Program-made: the position numbers and the translations under genes
Notes under the pieces: generated by a model
Databases searched by the model: none
What the model was told of the DNA's origin: nothing
Seen by the model: only the letters and a program-made list of their open reading frames with translations
From: Pseudomonadota bacterium
Lineage (GTDB): Bacteria > Pseudomonadota > Alphaproteobacteria > Micropepsales > Micropepsaceae
Length of the DNA stretch: 20,397 nt
Assembly: GCA_025360685.1 (NCBI GenBank)
Contig: JANYBR010000458.1
Location: 1 to 20,397 of the forward strand
Direction of reading: 5' to 3'
Part shown: positions 7,071 through 15,247 of the stretch, in pieces
How positions within the stretch are numbered: the first letter of the stretch is position 1
Layout: every line of letters begins with the position of its first letter

Positions 7071-8059
7071 CCTACCATCCCAAACAGGTAGTAAAAGACG
7101 GCGCCCACGGCGCCAGCGGCCGGCATCGTAACCACCCAAGCGATAACAATGTCTTTAGCCACGTTCCAGCGAACCGCGGAGGTCCGCCGGGCCGCTCCAA
7201 CACCCACGATCGCACCCGTGATGGTGTGGGTGGTCGAGACGGGAATGCCCATGCCGGTTGCCAGGAACAAAGTGATCGAGCCCGCGGTTTCGGCACAAAC
7301 GCCCTGAAGAGGCGATAGCCGGGTGATTCGCGAGCCCATCGTACGCACGATCCGCCAGCCGCCAAACAACGTTCCGAGGGCCATGGCCGCCTGGCAACTC
7401 AGCACGACCCAGAACGGAATGTAGAAGTCGCCTTTGATGGCGCCGTGCGCAAAAAGTAGCGCTGCGATGATACCCATCGTCTTCTGGGCATCATTGCCAC
7501 CGTGTCCGAGCGAATAAAGCGAAGCTGAGACAAACTGAACGCGTCGAAACAACCAGTCCACCCGTGAAGGCCTGGTGTGCACGAATGCCCAGGAGACCCC
7601 AAGCACGAGAACCAGAGCCAGAACAAAGCCCAGGGCAGGCGACAGTGCGATCGCACCGATCGTTTTGCTCAAGCCGTTCCAGACGACAGCGTGCCAGCCG
7701 GCATGGGCGAATCCGGCTCCGACCAGTCCGCCCACCAGGGCGTGCGAGCTGCTGGACGGAATGCCGGCGAGCCATGTGACGATGTTCCAAACTATTGCTC
7801 CCATCAATGCGCCAAAAATGACCTGATCGGTAATCACGCTGGGCGCGACGATGCCGGTTCCGATCGTCTTGGCCACGTGCAGACCGAACACCAGGAAGGC
7901 GATGAAATTGAAGAACGCGGCCCAGGCGACAGCGTAGCGGGGCGACAGGACGCGCGTCGAGACGATCGTCGCGATGGAATTTGCCGCATCGTGAAGACCA
8001 TTCAAAAAGTCGAACAAGAGTGCGACGGCAATCAGTGATGCCAGGACCAGCGCAGTCAC
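7067..8059 (-). CDS. pit: Pit-family inorganic phosphate transporter
   Basis: The protein has 330 residues and about eight to ten hydrophobic segments. It carries the two inverted PiT repeats: the first signature NGLHDAANSIATIVSTR near residue 20 and the second SLGHGGNDAQKTMG near 190, each with the conserved Asn-Asp type motif. A serine-rich SSSSHALVGG segment and VSTTHTITGAIVG are also typical. Pit proteins carry metal-phosphate in symport with protons or sodium, with low affinity and constitutively. The start is GTG, with AAAGGA about 10 bases before it; the nearby ATG is out of frame and stops at once. It follows the DUF47 gene after 21 bases and overlaps the Nudix gene by four, forming a three-gene unit. 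Confidence 0.93.
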   Translation of the reverse strand: MTALVLASLIAVALLFDFLNGLHDAANSIATIVSTRVLSPRYAVAWAAFFNFIAFLVFGLHVAKTIGTGIVAPSVITDQVIFGALMGAIVWNIVTWLAGIPSSSSHALVGGLVGAGFAHAGWHAVVWNGLSKTIGAIALSPALGFVLALVLVLGVSWAFVHTRPSRVDWLFRRVQFVSASLYSLGHGGNDAQKTMGIIAALLFAHGAIKGDFYIPFWVVLSCQAAMALGTLFGGWRIVRTMGSRITRLSPLQGVCAETAGSITLFLATGMGIPVSTTHTITGAIVGVGAARRTSAVRWNVAKDIVIAWVVTMPAAGAVGAVFYYLFGMVG

Positions 8060-8080
8060 AGGTTTGGCATCCTTTGTCGC

Positions 8081-8725
8081 TCAGGCTTGCTCAATGACGA
8101 TGCCGCTAATGCAATTGGCCACGTCCTCGAACCGGTCCATGACGCGCTCCAGATGGTCGAAGACTTCTGTACCGACGATGTAGTCCATCGCGTTGCCGGC
8201 GCGGTATCTTGTATAGAGGGCCTTGATACCCTGATCGTGCAATCCGTCGGCGCTCTCTTCCAGACGGATAATTTGCTCGGTGATTCCATTCAAGTGCCAA
8301 GCCTGTTGACGCATCGATCCGAGAAGAGCCACCGCATCGACCGTCAGCTTTGCAGTCTGCACAATGATGTCGCCCATCTGGGACATTTGCGGCTCGAATG
8401 TCGTCACTTCGAACAACAGGATCGCCTTGGCCGTCTTCTGCATCTGGTCGATCGAATCGTCCAGTGCGGTGATCAGTTCCTTGATATCGCCGCGGTCGAA
8501 CGGAGTGATGAATGACCGTCGCGTCAGAACAAGGACATCACGTGTGATCTCATCGGCCCGGTTCTCGAAATCCATGACCCGGCGACAGGCGTCGGCGACA
8601 CTCGCGCGTCCGCCCAGCAACATTGATAGTGCCTCCGCTCCGTCAACCAGCGTACGCGCGTGCTTGTCGAACAGGCCAAAGAACCGCTCTTCCTTGGGCA
8701 TGAGCGCCTGGAACCACCTTAACAT
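8081..8725 (-). CDS. DUF47 / PhoU-like Pit accessory protein
   Basis: The protein has 214 residues, nearly all predicted helical, matching the DUF47 (TIGR00153) family. Features seen are the N terminus MLRWFQALMPKEERFFGLF, the FENRADEITRDV segment, the FITPFDRGDI segment and ALDDSIDQMQKTAKAI; these acidic helices bind metal clusters in PhoU-like proteins. Members sit next to Pit transporter genes and are thought to modulate phosphate uptake. Here it is the first gene of the DUF47-Pit-Nudix unit. The region upstream shows no recognisable Pho box, so phosphate-starvation control is not supported by the sequence. Confidence 0.92.
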   Translation of the reverse strand: MLRWFQALMPKEERFFGLFDKHARTLVDGAEALSMLLGGRASVADACRRVMDFENRADEITRDVLVLTRRSFITPFDRGDIKELITALDDSIDQMQKTAKAILLFEVTTFEPQMSQMGDIIVQTAKLTVDAVALLGSMRQQAWHLNGITEQIIRLEESADGLHDQGIKALYTRYRAGNAMDYIVGTEVFDHLERVMDRFEDVANCISGIVIEQA

Positions 8726-9022
8726 GCGCTGTCTCGTCTCGAATCCGCACTACTGTCGTGCCCGGGAACGCCCCCGCCGGTCCAGTAGAAAATGACTGTT
8801 GGGTGCGCATCCGCTCTGTTGCGCACAGGACTCACGCTATTAGCGGAACGCCTGCTTTGGATGGAACGCGGACATCTGATCTATCGACGCTACGCGGGGC
8901 TCAAAGATGCGAACCAGATTCGAGGATGGCGGCTGTTGTCCTTCAAGTTCATCCTCGTCCGGTCGCCACTAGGCCGCCAGACGGTCGTCGGGTCGCGTAG
9001 CGCTGATTTTCCGTGCGAAGAA
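8726..9022. other. Intergenic region without a supported gene
   Basis: Almost 300 bases separate the DUF47 start from the DUF2189 stop. A plus-strand open frame begins here at 8792 and runs into the DUF2189 gene antisense, but it turns into a low-complexity charged sequence and looks spurious. A 6-base inverted repeat GTGCGC/GCGCAC (8803-8826) is weak. The promoter of the phosphate unit should be here. Confidence 0.45.
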
Positions 9023-9811
9023 TCAGTGCGGGACGATCTTGCGATAGAGATGCCAACTGGCATGTCCCAGAACGGGAAGTACGACGATGAGGCCAACAAA
9101 GAAGGGAAGCGAGCCGAGCGCCAGGGAGCCCGCAATGATCAAGCCCCACACGATCATCGCTCCGGGGTTCGCTCCGACCGCACGCAGTGATGTGACCACG
9201 GCCTTTAGCGCGCTGACATGTCGGTCGACAATCAGCGGAAAGGACACAACGCTGAGACTGAACGCCACCACGGCGAAAAGAAGGCCGACTCCGTTTCCCA
9301 CGACAATGAGGGTCCAACCGGCCTGCGTTGTGAAGATTTGGTGGACGAATTCATCAACCGACGCCGGCATCACATCGTTGAATGTCGAATGATAGATCGC
9401 TCGCGCCGCCACCAACCAGACAAAGAAGACAAGCAACAACATTGCGCCAAGTTCCAGAATGGCGCCAATCGCAGGAGACCGCAGCAGCTCCAGAATATGG
9501 CTCGGGGATGCATCAACACCCAACTCGCGCCGCCGGCTCAGTTCGTATAACGCGGTCGCCGCGAAGGGACCAACCAGTGCGAATCCGGCCATTACAGGGA
9601 ACAGCATTGGCAGGAGCGACTGTCCCGAAATAAATCTACCAATAATAAGACCGATGACAGGGTAAACTACGCCCAGGAACACTGCATGGCTCGGCATCGC
9701 CACAAAGTCATCATAGCCCTTTTTGAGTGCGTCACTAAGATCGGCCATGCCGATCTTGTCGATTCTCAAAGAAGCGGATTCCGCACCGGCGACAGTCTCG
9801 TCGTTCGCCAT
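9023..9811 (-). CDS. DUF2189-family integral membrane protein
   Basis: The product has 262 residues from the ATG at 9811, which has GGGAG 8 bases upstream; the frame continues 12 codons further to 9847 without a better signal. After a soluble N terminus of about 30 residues there are about six hydrophobic segments, including HAVFLGVVYPVIGLIIG, ILELGAMLLLVFFVWLVAA and LALGSLPFFVGLIVVLPVLGH. The pattern ALKKGYDDF, followed by a final LGHASWHLYRKIV, is that of the DUF2189 family, common in Alphaproteobacteria and of unknown function. It may be co-transcribed with the gene that ends 167 bases upstream (9979). Confidence 0.8.
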   Translation of the reverse strand: MANDETVAGAESASLRIDKIGMADLSDALKKGYDDFVAMPSHAVFLGVVYPVIGLIIGRFISGQSLLPMLFPVMAGFALVGPFAATALYELSRRRELGVDASPSHILELLRSPAIGAILELGAMLLLVFFVWLVAARAIYHSTFNDVMPASVDEFVHQIFTTQAGWTLIVVGNGVGLLFAVVAFSLSVVSFPLIVDRHVSALKAVVTSLRAVGANPGAMIVWGLIIAGSLALGSLPFFVGLIVVLPVLGHASWHLYRKIVPH

Positions 9812-9978
9812 GATCGCGTCTCCCAATTGAGGGGAATGATCGGTCAACCCATCATTTCAGTTCCATCGTTTGCCTTCGCAGGCACACGATCGAAGTCCCC
9901 TTAATCTCAGATTGAAAGCAGAACCCGCACCAATGCGCGGTGCGCGATGACATCTAGGCTGTCTCGGCAGCGGGGCCA

Positions 9979-10578
9979 TCACGCAGCAATGCTGTTGTGG
10001 ACATCGCGCGCGGCATAACGGGCCAAAACTCTTCGTGCGCGCTGCTCATGGTTCTCGTCCAGGGCTCGCAGCCACAGAACCAAGCCGCCGTGATCGAGCA
10101 GGTCGCCAATATACTGTTTGTGCCACTGTCGCAGCCAGATTGCCGGCAAGACACCAAGCACCGCGCCCATCGCGCCCGCAGCAGCTCCCGCTAACGCAAT
10201 CACTGCGAGATCCGCGCCGCGCGCTGCGAATGCAATCGCAACTCCGCACGAGAAAACATAGAGCGGGCCGGCGATACAGGCCCCCTGAGCCAGGCCAAAA
10301 GAGCCCCTATCGACTGGAACAGCACGTGGAGCATCACGAGCGTCGGTCAACTCGGTGACGGTCGCGATGTGGCGGCCGATTTTTTTCTCAATCGTCTTCC
10401 AACTCGGCGACACGCTTATGTCGGCATGTTCGAAGCCAACGATCTGCAATTCTTCGACGACGTCGTTCAATTCGTCCTCATCGTCGAACAGGGCCATCAC
10501 GTCCCGCGGTATTGGGCCGAAAGCCGCTGCTGCGTCCACGTTGTCCCCCCGATTGCGATGAAATGTCGCCTGCGACAT
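9979..10578 (-). CDS. Small membrane protein with N-terminal stress-protein-like domain
   Basis: The product has 199 residues. Residues about 28-60 (VMALFDDEDELNDVVEELQ, then VGFEHADISV) resemble the short alpha/beta domain found in general-stress 17M-like and related membrane proteins, where 'FDDEDEL... G' repeats are common. Two hydrophobic hairpin segments rich in Gly and Ala follow at about 102-122 and 124-148, and a charged C-terminal tail. An inner ATG at 10497 (MALFDDED) with GGGA a few bases upstream is an alternative start. Function is not known; membrane location is likely. It precedes the DUF2189 membrane protein on the same strand. Confidence 0.65.
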   Translation of the reverse strand: MSQATFHRNRGDNVDAAAAFGPIPRDVMALFDDEDELNDVVEELQIVGFEHADISVSPSWKTIEKKIGRHIATVTELTDARDAPRAVPVDRGSFGLAQGACIAGPLYVFSCGVAIAFAARGADLAVIALAGAAAGAMGAVLGVLPAIWLRQWHKQYIGDLLDHGGLVLWLRALDENHEQRARRVLARYAARDVHNSIAA

Positions 10579-10757
10579 TGTGTACAGAAACGGGGGAAAC
10601 GCAAGTCGGAGAACCGCTACAAGACAAATCAGCCAACTCGGTCTAGAAGCGCTTCATTCGGAAGTCCGCTTGCGCGGCTCATCTGCGGTCGTGCGATGTG
10701 TCCCAATCAGGTCGTGCGGGCCCAAAGACGATCGCATCGCGTTTAGCCCTAGGCGGC

Positions 10758-10785
10758 TTGACAGCACTCGCTGGCGAGCAACAAT
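10758..10785 (+). promoter_or_regulatory. Candidate sigma-70 promoter of the cytochrome c gene
   Basis: A perfect -35 TTGACA (10758-10763) is followed after 16 bases by AACAAT (10780-10785), a four-of-six match to the -10 consensus, 42 bases before the start codon at 10828. The spacer contains a short palindrome CTCGC-TG-GCGAG (10767-10778) that could be an operator. Confidence 0.4.
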
Positions 10786-10827
10786 CCGACTCAAAGCTTC
10801 CCAATATCACACACCTGAGAGCTCCTC

Positions 10828-11514
10828 ATGGATCCGCAGGAAATGGGTAAGTTCGGCGTCGCGATTCTTGGATCGCTGGCTTTGGTCGTGATTTGCAACT
10901 TCGTGGGCAGCGAAGTGGTTCAGGTCCAATATCCCGAACGTCCGGCTTACCAGGTTGCCGGCATGAACGGACCGGACGTCGATCTTGCTGGGCTGCGCCG
11001 GAGTTGGCCACAAGCCTTGGCGTCGGACGCCGATCGCGCCAAATTGCTCGGCTACATGCACAATATGCCACGCACGATCTCGGCCAGTCTGGCCGTGGAA
11101 GGCGGCGCGCCGGCCGCTCTCGCCGAGGAAACGTTGCCCGACTTTGCCAGTGCTATTCCATCGGCCGATCGAGCCGCCGGCGAACTCGTCGCCGAGCGAT
11201 GTGCGCAGTGTCACGACTGGAGCAAGGGCGGGCCGAATAGAATCGGCCCCAATCTCTTCGGTCTCATTGGGCGTCCACGCGCAGCGCACGAAGGCTTCAA
11301 CTATTCGACGGCGATGCAGAGCAAGGGCGGGACTTGGACTTACGATGAAATCTTCCGCTATTTGCGTTCGCCCGCGCGTTACATCCCCGGCAACAAGATG
11401 GCGTTCGCTGGTGTGCCCCATGCGAGCGATCGTTTGAACCTAATCGCGTTCATGCGCTCCTGGGCCGACGCACCGGCGGCGCTGCCGGCACCCACAGCAA
11501 GTGGCCATCGGTGA
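10828..11514 (+). CDS. Membrane-anchored class I cytochrome c (CycM-like)
   Basis: The product has 228 residues. The N terminus has an uncleaved anchor (about 8-28, KFGVAILGSLALVVICNFVG), as in CycM/c552 of rhizobia. The haem c site is C125-A-Q-C128-H129 and the sixth ligand is probably M191 in PGNKMAFAGV. The haem domain (about 112-215) has the usual IGPNLFGLIGR and YSTAM elements of mitochondrial-like cytochromes. Between anchor and haem domain lies a linker of about 80 residues, longer than needed, with no domain I recognise. The role is likely electron transfer from the bc1 complex to a terminal oxidase. The gene converges on the oxidase operon with about 100 bases between stops, so the oxidase at 11619-16045 is a natural partner. 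Confidence 0.9.
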   Translation: MDPQEMGKFGVAILGSLALVVICNFVGSEVVQVQYPERPAYQVAGMNGPDVDLAGLRRSWPQALASDADRAKLLGYMHNMPRTISASLAVEGGAPAALAEETLPDFASAIPSADRAAGELVAERCAQCHDWSKGGPNRIGPNLFGLIGRPRAAHEGFNYSTAMQSKGGTWTYDEIFRYLRSPARYIPGNKMAFAGVPHASDRLNLIAFMRSWADAPAALPAPTASGHR

Positions 11515-11618
11515 GCGATCGCGGCCGAGTTCGCTAGGCCGGAGCGCACCACCTCCGCGTTGGCTTCGCCATCCAGAGCTTGGTTTTAGGCAAGTTGTTC
11601 AGTTGACCAAATTGCGTG

Positions 11619-12017
11619 TCAACCGTGGCTCGGTTGTCCCCCGAGGAGTCCAAAAAATATGACCCGCGTCCAATAAGTATAGTTTGCTTCTATCGACATC
11701 AGGCCGACCAGCACCGCCAACAACAGCGGCGGAATCAGGATGGCGCACATCAGAGCCAAGCGCTCCCACCTCATATGCATGAAAACGGCGACGATCAGTC
11801 CCGCCTTCAACCACATGAATAGCAGGATCAAGGCCCATCTGGTGAATCCAACAAAGTGAAAATAGTCGACGAGGTACGAGAATGTGCTGAGCACAAAGAG
11901 CAACGCCCAGATGGCAAAATATATGCCCAGCGGATGCTGTTGGCCGTGTGTGTTGCCGCCCTGACCATCAATGGGATGTGCGACCACGTGCTCGGTGGCT
12001 GTAGTGTCGTGTGCCAT
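11619..12017 (-). CDS. Cytochrome c oxidase subunit IV-type small membrane protein
   Basis: The product has 132 residues from the ATG at 12017, preceded by AAGGG at 5 bases. After a His-rich soluble N terminus (about 30 residues) come three hydrophobic segments: GIYFAIWALLFVLSTFSYLV, WALILLFMWLKAGLIVAVFMHM and ALMCAILIPPLLLAVLVGLM. The motif KAGLIVAVFMHM is characteristic of prokaryotic COX4. It is the last gene of the oxidase operon, starting 8 bases after the second subunit III gene. This subunit has no cofactors and supports complex stability or assembly. Confidence 0.88.
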   Translation of the reverse strand: MAHDTTATEHVVAHPIDGQGGNTHGQQHPLGIYFAIWALLFVLSTFSYLVDYFHFVGFTRWALILLFMWLKAGLIVAVFMHMRWERLALMCAILIPPLLLAVLVGLMSIEANYTYWTRVIFFGLLGGQPSHG

Positions 12018-12025
12018 GTTGCCCT

Positions 12026-12712
12026 TCACCAAAGATAGAAAAAAGCAAAGATGAATACCCAGACCAGATCGACGAAGTGCCAGTACAAGCCAGCGATTTC
12101 CACGACCTCGTAATTCCCCTTACGTTCGAAGTCACCGCGAAAGACCTTGATGGCGATTGTGGTCAAATAGATCACTCCGATCGAAACGTGCAAGCCGTGA
12201 AACCCCGTGATCATGAAAAAGCACGATCCGAACTGCGGCGCGCCCCAGGGGTTGTGCCAGGGGCGGACACCTTCAAGGATCAGCTTGGTCCACTCGAACG
12301 CCTGCATGCTTACAAACGACACGCCAAAGAGGGCGGTTGCCAGCATCAACAGAGCTGTCGTCCGCCGATCGTGGCGGTAGCCGTAATTGACGGCGAGCGC
12401 CATGGTGCCGCTGCTGCTGATCAGGATGAACGTCATGATCGCGATTAGGATGAGCGGAATGTGCTGTCCGGCGATCGTGAGTGCGAAAACCTCGCTCGGG
12501 TTCGGCCAGGGCATCGTGGTCGAGGAACGCACCGTCATGTACGAGGTCAGAAAGCAACTGAAGATAAAGGTATCGCTGAGGAGGAAGATCCACATCATGG
12601 CCTTGCCCCAGTGGACCCGTTTGAACGTCTCCTGATCGGCCGACCAGTCGTCGACCAGGCTTTGCAACCCTTGGCTCTGTGCCCATGGCTCTTGCGCTGC
12701 TTGGTCTGTCAT
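12026..12712 (-). CDS. coxP: Cytochrome c oxidase subunit III (second copy, CoxP-like)
   Basis: The product has 228 residues with five clear hydrophobic segments. Subunit III hallmarks are WIFLLSDTFIFSCFLTSYM near 40-58, FEWTKLILEG near 140, FFMITGFHGLHVSIGV near 165 and the C-terminal YWHFVDLVWVFIFAFFYLW. Subunit III has no metal centre; it stabilises the proton-uptake path of subunit I. The gene lies 48 bases downstream of another subunit III gene and 8 bases upstream of the subunit IV gene. Of the two subunit III proteins this one keeps the fuller set of family residues. Mapping to CoxP rather than CoxO follows operon order only. Confidence 0.9.
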   Translation of the reverse strand: MTDQAAQEPWAQSQGLQSLVDDWSADQETFKRVHWGKAMMWIFLLSDTFIFSCFLTSYMTVRSSTTMPWPNPSEVFALTIAGQHIPLILIAIMTFILISSSGTMALAVNYGYRHDRRTTALLMLATALFGVSFVSMQAFEWTKLILEGVRPWHNPWGAPQFGSCFFMITGFHGLHVSIGVIYLTTIAIKVFRGDFERKGNYEVVEIAGLYWHFVDLVWVFIFAFFYLW

Positions 12713-12760
12713 GACGGATGCGATCCCTATGCGAACGGTTCAAAAAAAATTCGGTGCCCT

Positions 12761-13390
12761 CTACGTGGCGAGCAGCAGATAAAAGAAAGCGAGCCAAACA
12801 GCGAGCAGAAAGTGCCAGTACATGGCGCACAAATTCACGCTCAACTCTATCTTGGCCATTTCGATTCCGTTCCACACTTTAAGCGCGGTCCGGCTCCAGG
12901 CGACGAGGCCGCCCAAAATGTGCACCCCGTGCAGCGTGGTGATCAGATAGAAGAAAGAGTTTGCAGGGTTCGAAGCCAAAAAATAGCCACGGTCGACAAG
13001 CTGTTGCCACACGGTAAGTTGACCCGCCAAGAACGCGAAGGCGAGGAGGCCCGCGATCAGCAGGTCACTCGTCATGCGTTCGACCTGCTTGCGGCGAGCT
13101 GCAACTCTTGCACGCTGAAACTCAACGCTGCTGAGAATCAACAGGACCGTGTTCGCCCATAGTAGCCACGGTTTGGGCGTGGGACGCCAATCCAGTCCGT
13201 AGCCAACATGGCCCACCCCCATCCGCATGAGGTACATCGCGGCGACAAGCAGGAACATGACCGTTGCAACGGCAAAGTAGAGGCGCAGACCGGTCGGCGC
13301 GGCAGAGATTACGACGCTGTCGTCGTCCTCCGCGCTGACGCGATCGCTAACCAGCCAGGATTTTTCCGTCAGCTTTTGAAAGATGCCCAC
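12761..13390 (-). CDS. coxO: Cytochrome c oxidase subunit III-like protein (first copy, CoxO-like)
   Basis: The product has 209 residues. It starts with GTG at 13390, preceded by GGGGGAG about 9 bases upstream. Five hydrophobic segments follow a soluble N terminus of about 35 residues. The family motifs are weaker than in the next gene but clear: SFFYLITTLHGVHILGGLVAW near 147-167 and YWHFLLAVWLAFFYLLL at the end. It lies 27 bases after subunit I. Two adjacent subunit III-like genes are a known trait of the rhizobial coxMNOP alternative oxidase, where they are CoxO and CoxP. Assignment to CoxO is by position. Confidence 0.87.
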   Translation of the reverse strand: MGIFQKLTEKSWLVSDRVSAEDDDSVVISAAPTGLRLYFAVATVMFLLVAAMYLMRMGVGHVGYGLDWRPTPKPWLLWANTVLLILSSVEFQRARVAARRKQVERMTSDLLIAGLLAFAFLAGQLTVWQQLVDRGYFLASNPANSFFYLITTLHGVHILGGLVAWSRTALKVWNGIEMAKIELSVNLCAMYWHFLLAVWLAFFYLLLAT

Positions 13391-13417
13391 TTCAAAGTGC
13401 TCCCCCGAACAACGCCG

Positions 13418-15163
13418 TTAGGTTTGGTGATGACGGCTGGCTCCGTCGGCAGGAACATTTTGCGGAATAAAATCTTCCGGCGCGCCCGGCACGCTGTAGT
13501 CGTAAGCCCATCGATAGACCACAGGCAGCTTCGGCCCCCAGTTGCCATGCGCGGCGGGCGTATCGGGCGTCTGCCACTCCAGCGTTGTGGCCCGCCACGG
13601 ATTCGAGCTGGCCTTCGGCCCGTAAAAGTAGCTCCAGATCAAGTTGTAGAAGAAGATCAGTTGCGAAACACCCACGATCAAAGCCGCTACCGTGATGAAC
13701 GCGTTGAGTGTATGGGCCGAGTCCGGAATGAACGCGGTTTTGCCGTACTCGTAGTAGCGCCTCGGCATTCCGAGAAAACCCAGATAGTGCATCGGGAAAT
13801 AGATCGCATAGGTTCCTATGAAGGTGAACCAGAAGTGGATGTTTCCGAGTCTCTCGTTCCACATCCGACCGGTTATCTTGGGATACCAGTGGTAGATGGC
13901 TCCGAAGATTACCAGGATCGGCGAGACGCCCATCACCATATGGAAGTGGGCGACGACGAAGTAGGTACCCGAAAGCGGTACGTCCACGCTGACGTTCCCG
14001 AGAAACAGGCCTGTCAGACCACCATTTATGAATGTGAAGATGAACGCGATGGCAAACAACATCGGGACTGTGAAGTGGATGTTGCCTCGCCACAGCGTCA
14101 GCACCCAATTATAGACTTTGATTGCGGTCGGCACGGCAATGATCAGTGTCGATGTCGCGAAGAAGAATCCGAAGTACGGATTCATGCCGCTGACATACAT
14201 GTGGTGCGCCCAGACGACGAAGCTGAGGCCACCGATTATCACGATCGCCCAAACCATCATGCGGTAGCCGAAAATGTTTTTTCTCGCGTGAACGCTGAGA
14301 AGGTCGGAGACGATACCGAACGCCGGCAACGCAACGATGTAGACTTCCGGGTGACCAAAGAACCAGAACAGATGTTGAAACAGGATCGGACTGCCGCCAC
14401 GATAACCTAGCAGTTGTCCCTGCGAAACGAGGGCGGGCATGAAGAAGCTGGTGCCCAGGACTCTGTCCAACATCATCATTACGGCGCCGACAAACAGAGC
14501 GGGGAAAGCCAGCAGGGCCAGGATGGTGGCGATGAAAATACCCCACACCGACAAGGGCATGCGCATCATCGTCATACCGCGCGTGCGCGCCTGCAGCACC
14601 GTGGTTACATAGTTGAGACCGCCCATTGTGAAGGCGATGATGAAAATGGCCAGTGACGCGAGCATCAAAATGATGCCCCAGTCCCGTCCCGGGGTGCCTG
14701 GAAGGATTGCCTGCGGCGGATAGAGCGTCCAGCCGGCACCCGTGGGTCCGCCGGGCACGAAGAAACTGGACACCAGCACCAGGACAGAGAGCAAATAGAC
14801 CCAGTAGCTCATCATGTTCACGAACGGGAAAACCATGTCCCGGGCGCCAAGCATGAGTGGGATAAGATAGTTGCCAAATCCGCCGAGGAGCAGCGCGGTC
14901 AACAGGTAGATGACCATGATCATCCCGTGCATCGTGATCATCTGGTAGTAAGCCTCCGGGGTTATGAAGCCGACGGAGCCCGGAAAACCGATTTGTAGCC
15001 GCATCAAGTCCGACAAGACCAAAGCCACCAGTCCGATCGCGACGGCAGTGAGCATGTACTGCACGGCGATGACTTTGTGATCTTGGCTCCAGACGTACTT
15101 ACCGACCCAAGTCTTAGGGTGATGTAGCTCTTTCAGATCGTCTGCGAGGGTAGTGTAGGCCAT
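13418..15163 (-). CDS. coxN: Cytochrome c oxidase subunit I (CoxN-like, catalytically complete)
   Basis: The product has 581 residues from the ATG at 15163, with GAGG 6 bases upstream; a GTG four codons earlier is possible. It is a 12-helix haem-copper oxidase with all expected residues: low-spin haem ligands H79 and H408, high-spin haem ligand H406, CuB ligands H271, H320, H321, the cross-link tyrosine Y275, E273, D-channel N98 and D109, K-channel K349 and the propionate arginines R468-R469. This is an A-family proton-pumping oxidase that reduces oxygen to water. A soluble C-terminal extension of about 50 residues follows the last helix. It is the second gene of the operon, 84 bases after subunit II, in a gap that includes an AT-rich stretch. 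Confidence 0.96.
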   Translation of the reverse strand: MAYTTLADDLKELHHPKTWVGKYVWSQDHKVIAVQYMLTAVAIGLVALVLSDLMRLQIGFPGSVGFITPEAYYQMITMHGMIMVIYLLTALLLGGFGNYLIPLMLGARDMVFPFVNMMSYWVYLLSVLVLVSSFFVPGGPTGAGWTLYPPQAILPGTPGRDWGIILMLASLAIFIIAFTMGGLNYVTTVLQARTRGMTMMRMPLSVWGIFIATILALLAFPALFVGAVMMMLDRVLGTSFFMPALVSQGQLLGYRGGSPILFQHLFWFFGHPEVYIVALPAFGIVSDLLSVHARKNIFGYRMMVWAIVIIGGLSFVVWAHHMYVSGMNPYFGFFFATSTLIIAVPTAIKVYNWVLTLWRGNIHFTVPMLFAIAFIFTFINGGLTGLFLGNVSVDVPLSGTYFVVAHFHMVMGVSPILVIFGAIYHWYPKITGRMWNERLGNIHFWFTFIGTYAIYFPMHYLGFLGMPRRYYEYGKTAFIPDSAHTLNAFITVAALIVGVSQLIFFYNLIWSYFYGPKASSNPWRATTLEWQTPDTPAAHGNWGPKLPVVYRWAYDYSVPGAPEDFIPQNVPADGASRHHQT

Positions 15164-15247
15164 CGTCAACCTCACTCTTTCACATATAATTTATGCTTGC
15201 TCTGCCTGTTCGGGTGTCACGCTCTAAGGTCTGTCACAATTTGATGC

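Noticed and set aside
8792..9190. Plus-strand frame of 132 codons.
   Set aside because: Its second half is antisense to the DUF2189 gene and low in complexity; there is no ribosome-binding site or domain.
11602..11623. GTTGAC-N10-GTCAAC inverted repeat as terminator between the cytochrome c and subunit IV genes.
   Set aside because: Only six base pairs with a ten-base loop, no T run, and it runs into the subunit IV stop codon; too weak to call.
13208..14410. A 400-codon plus-strand open frame antisense to the oxidase subunit I and III genes.
   Set aside because: It is the complement of clear oxidase genes, and its translation is a charged, low-complexity sequence with no domain.
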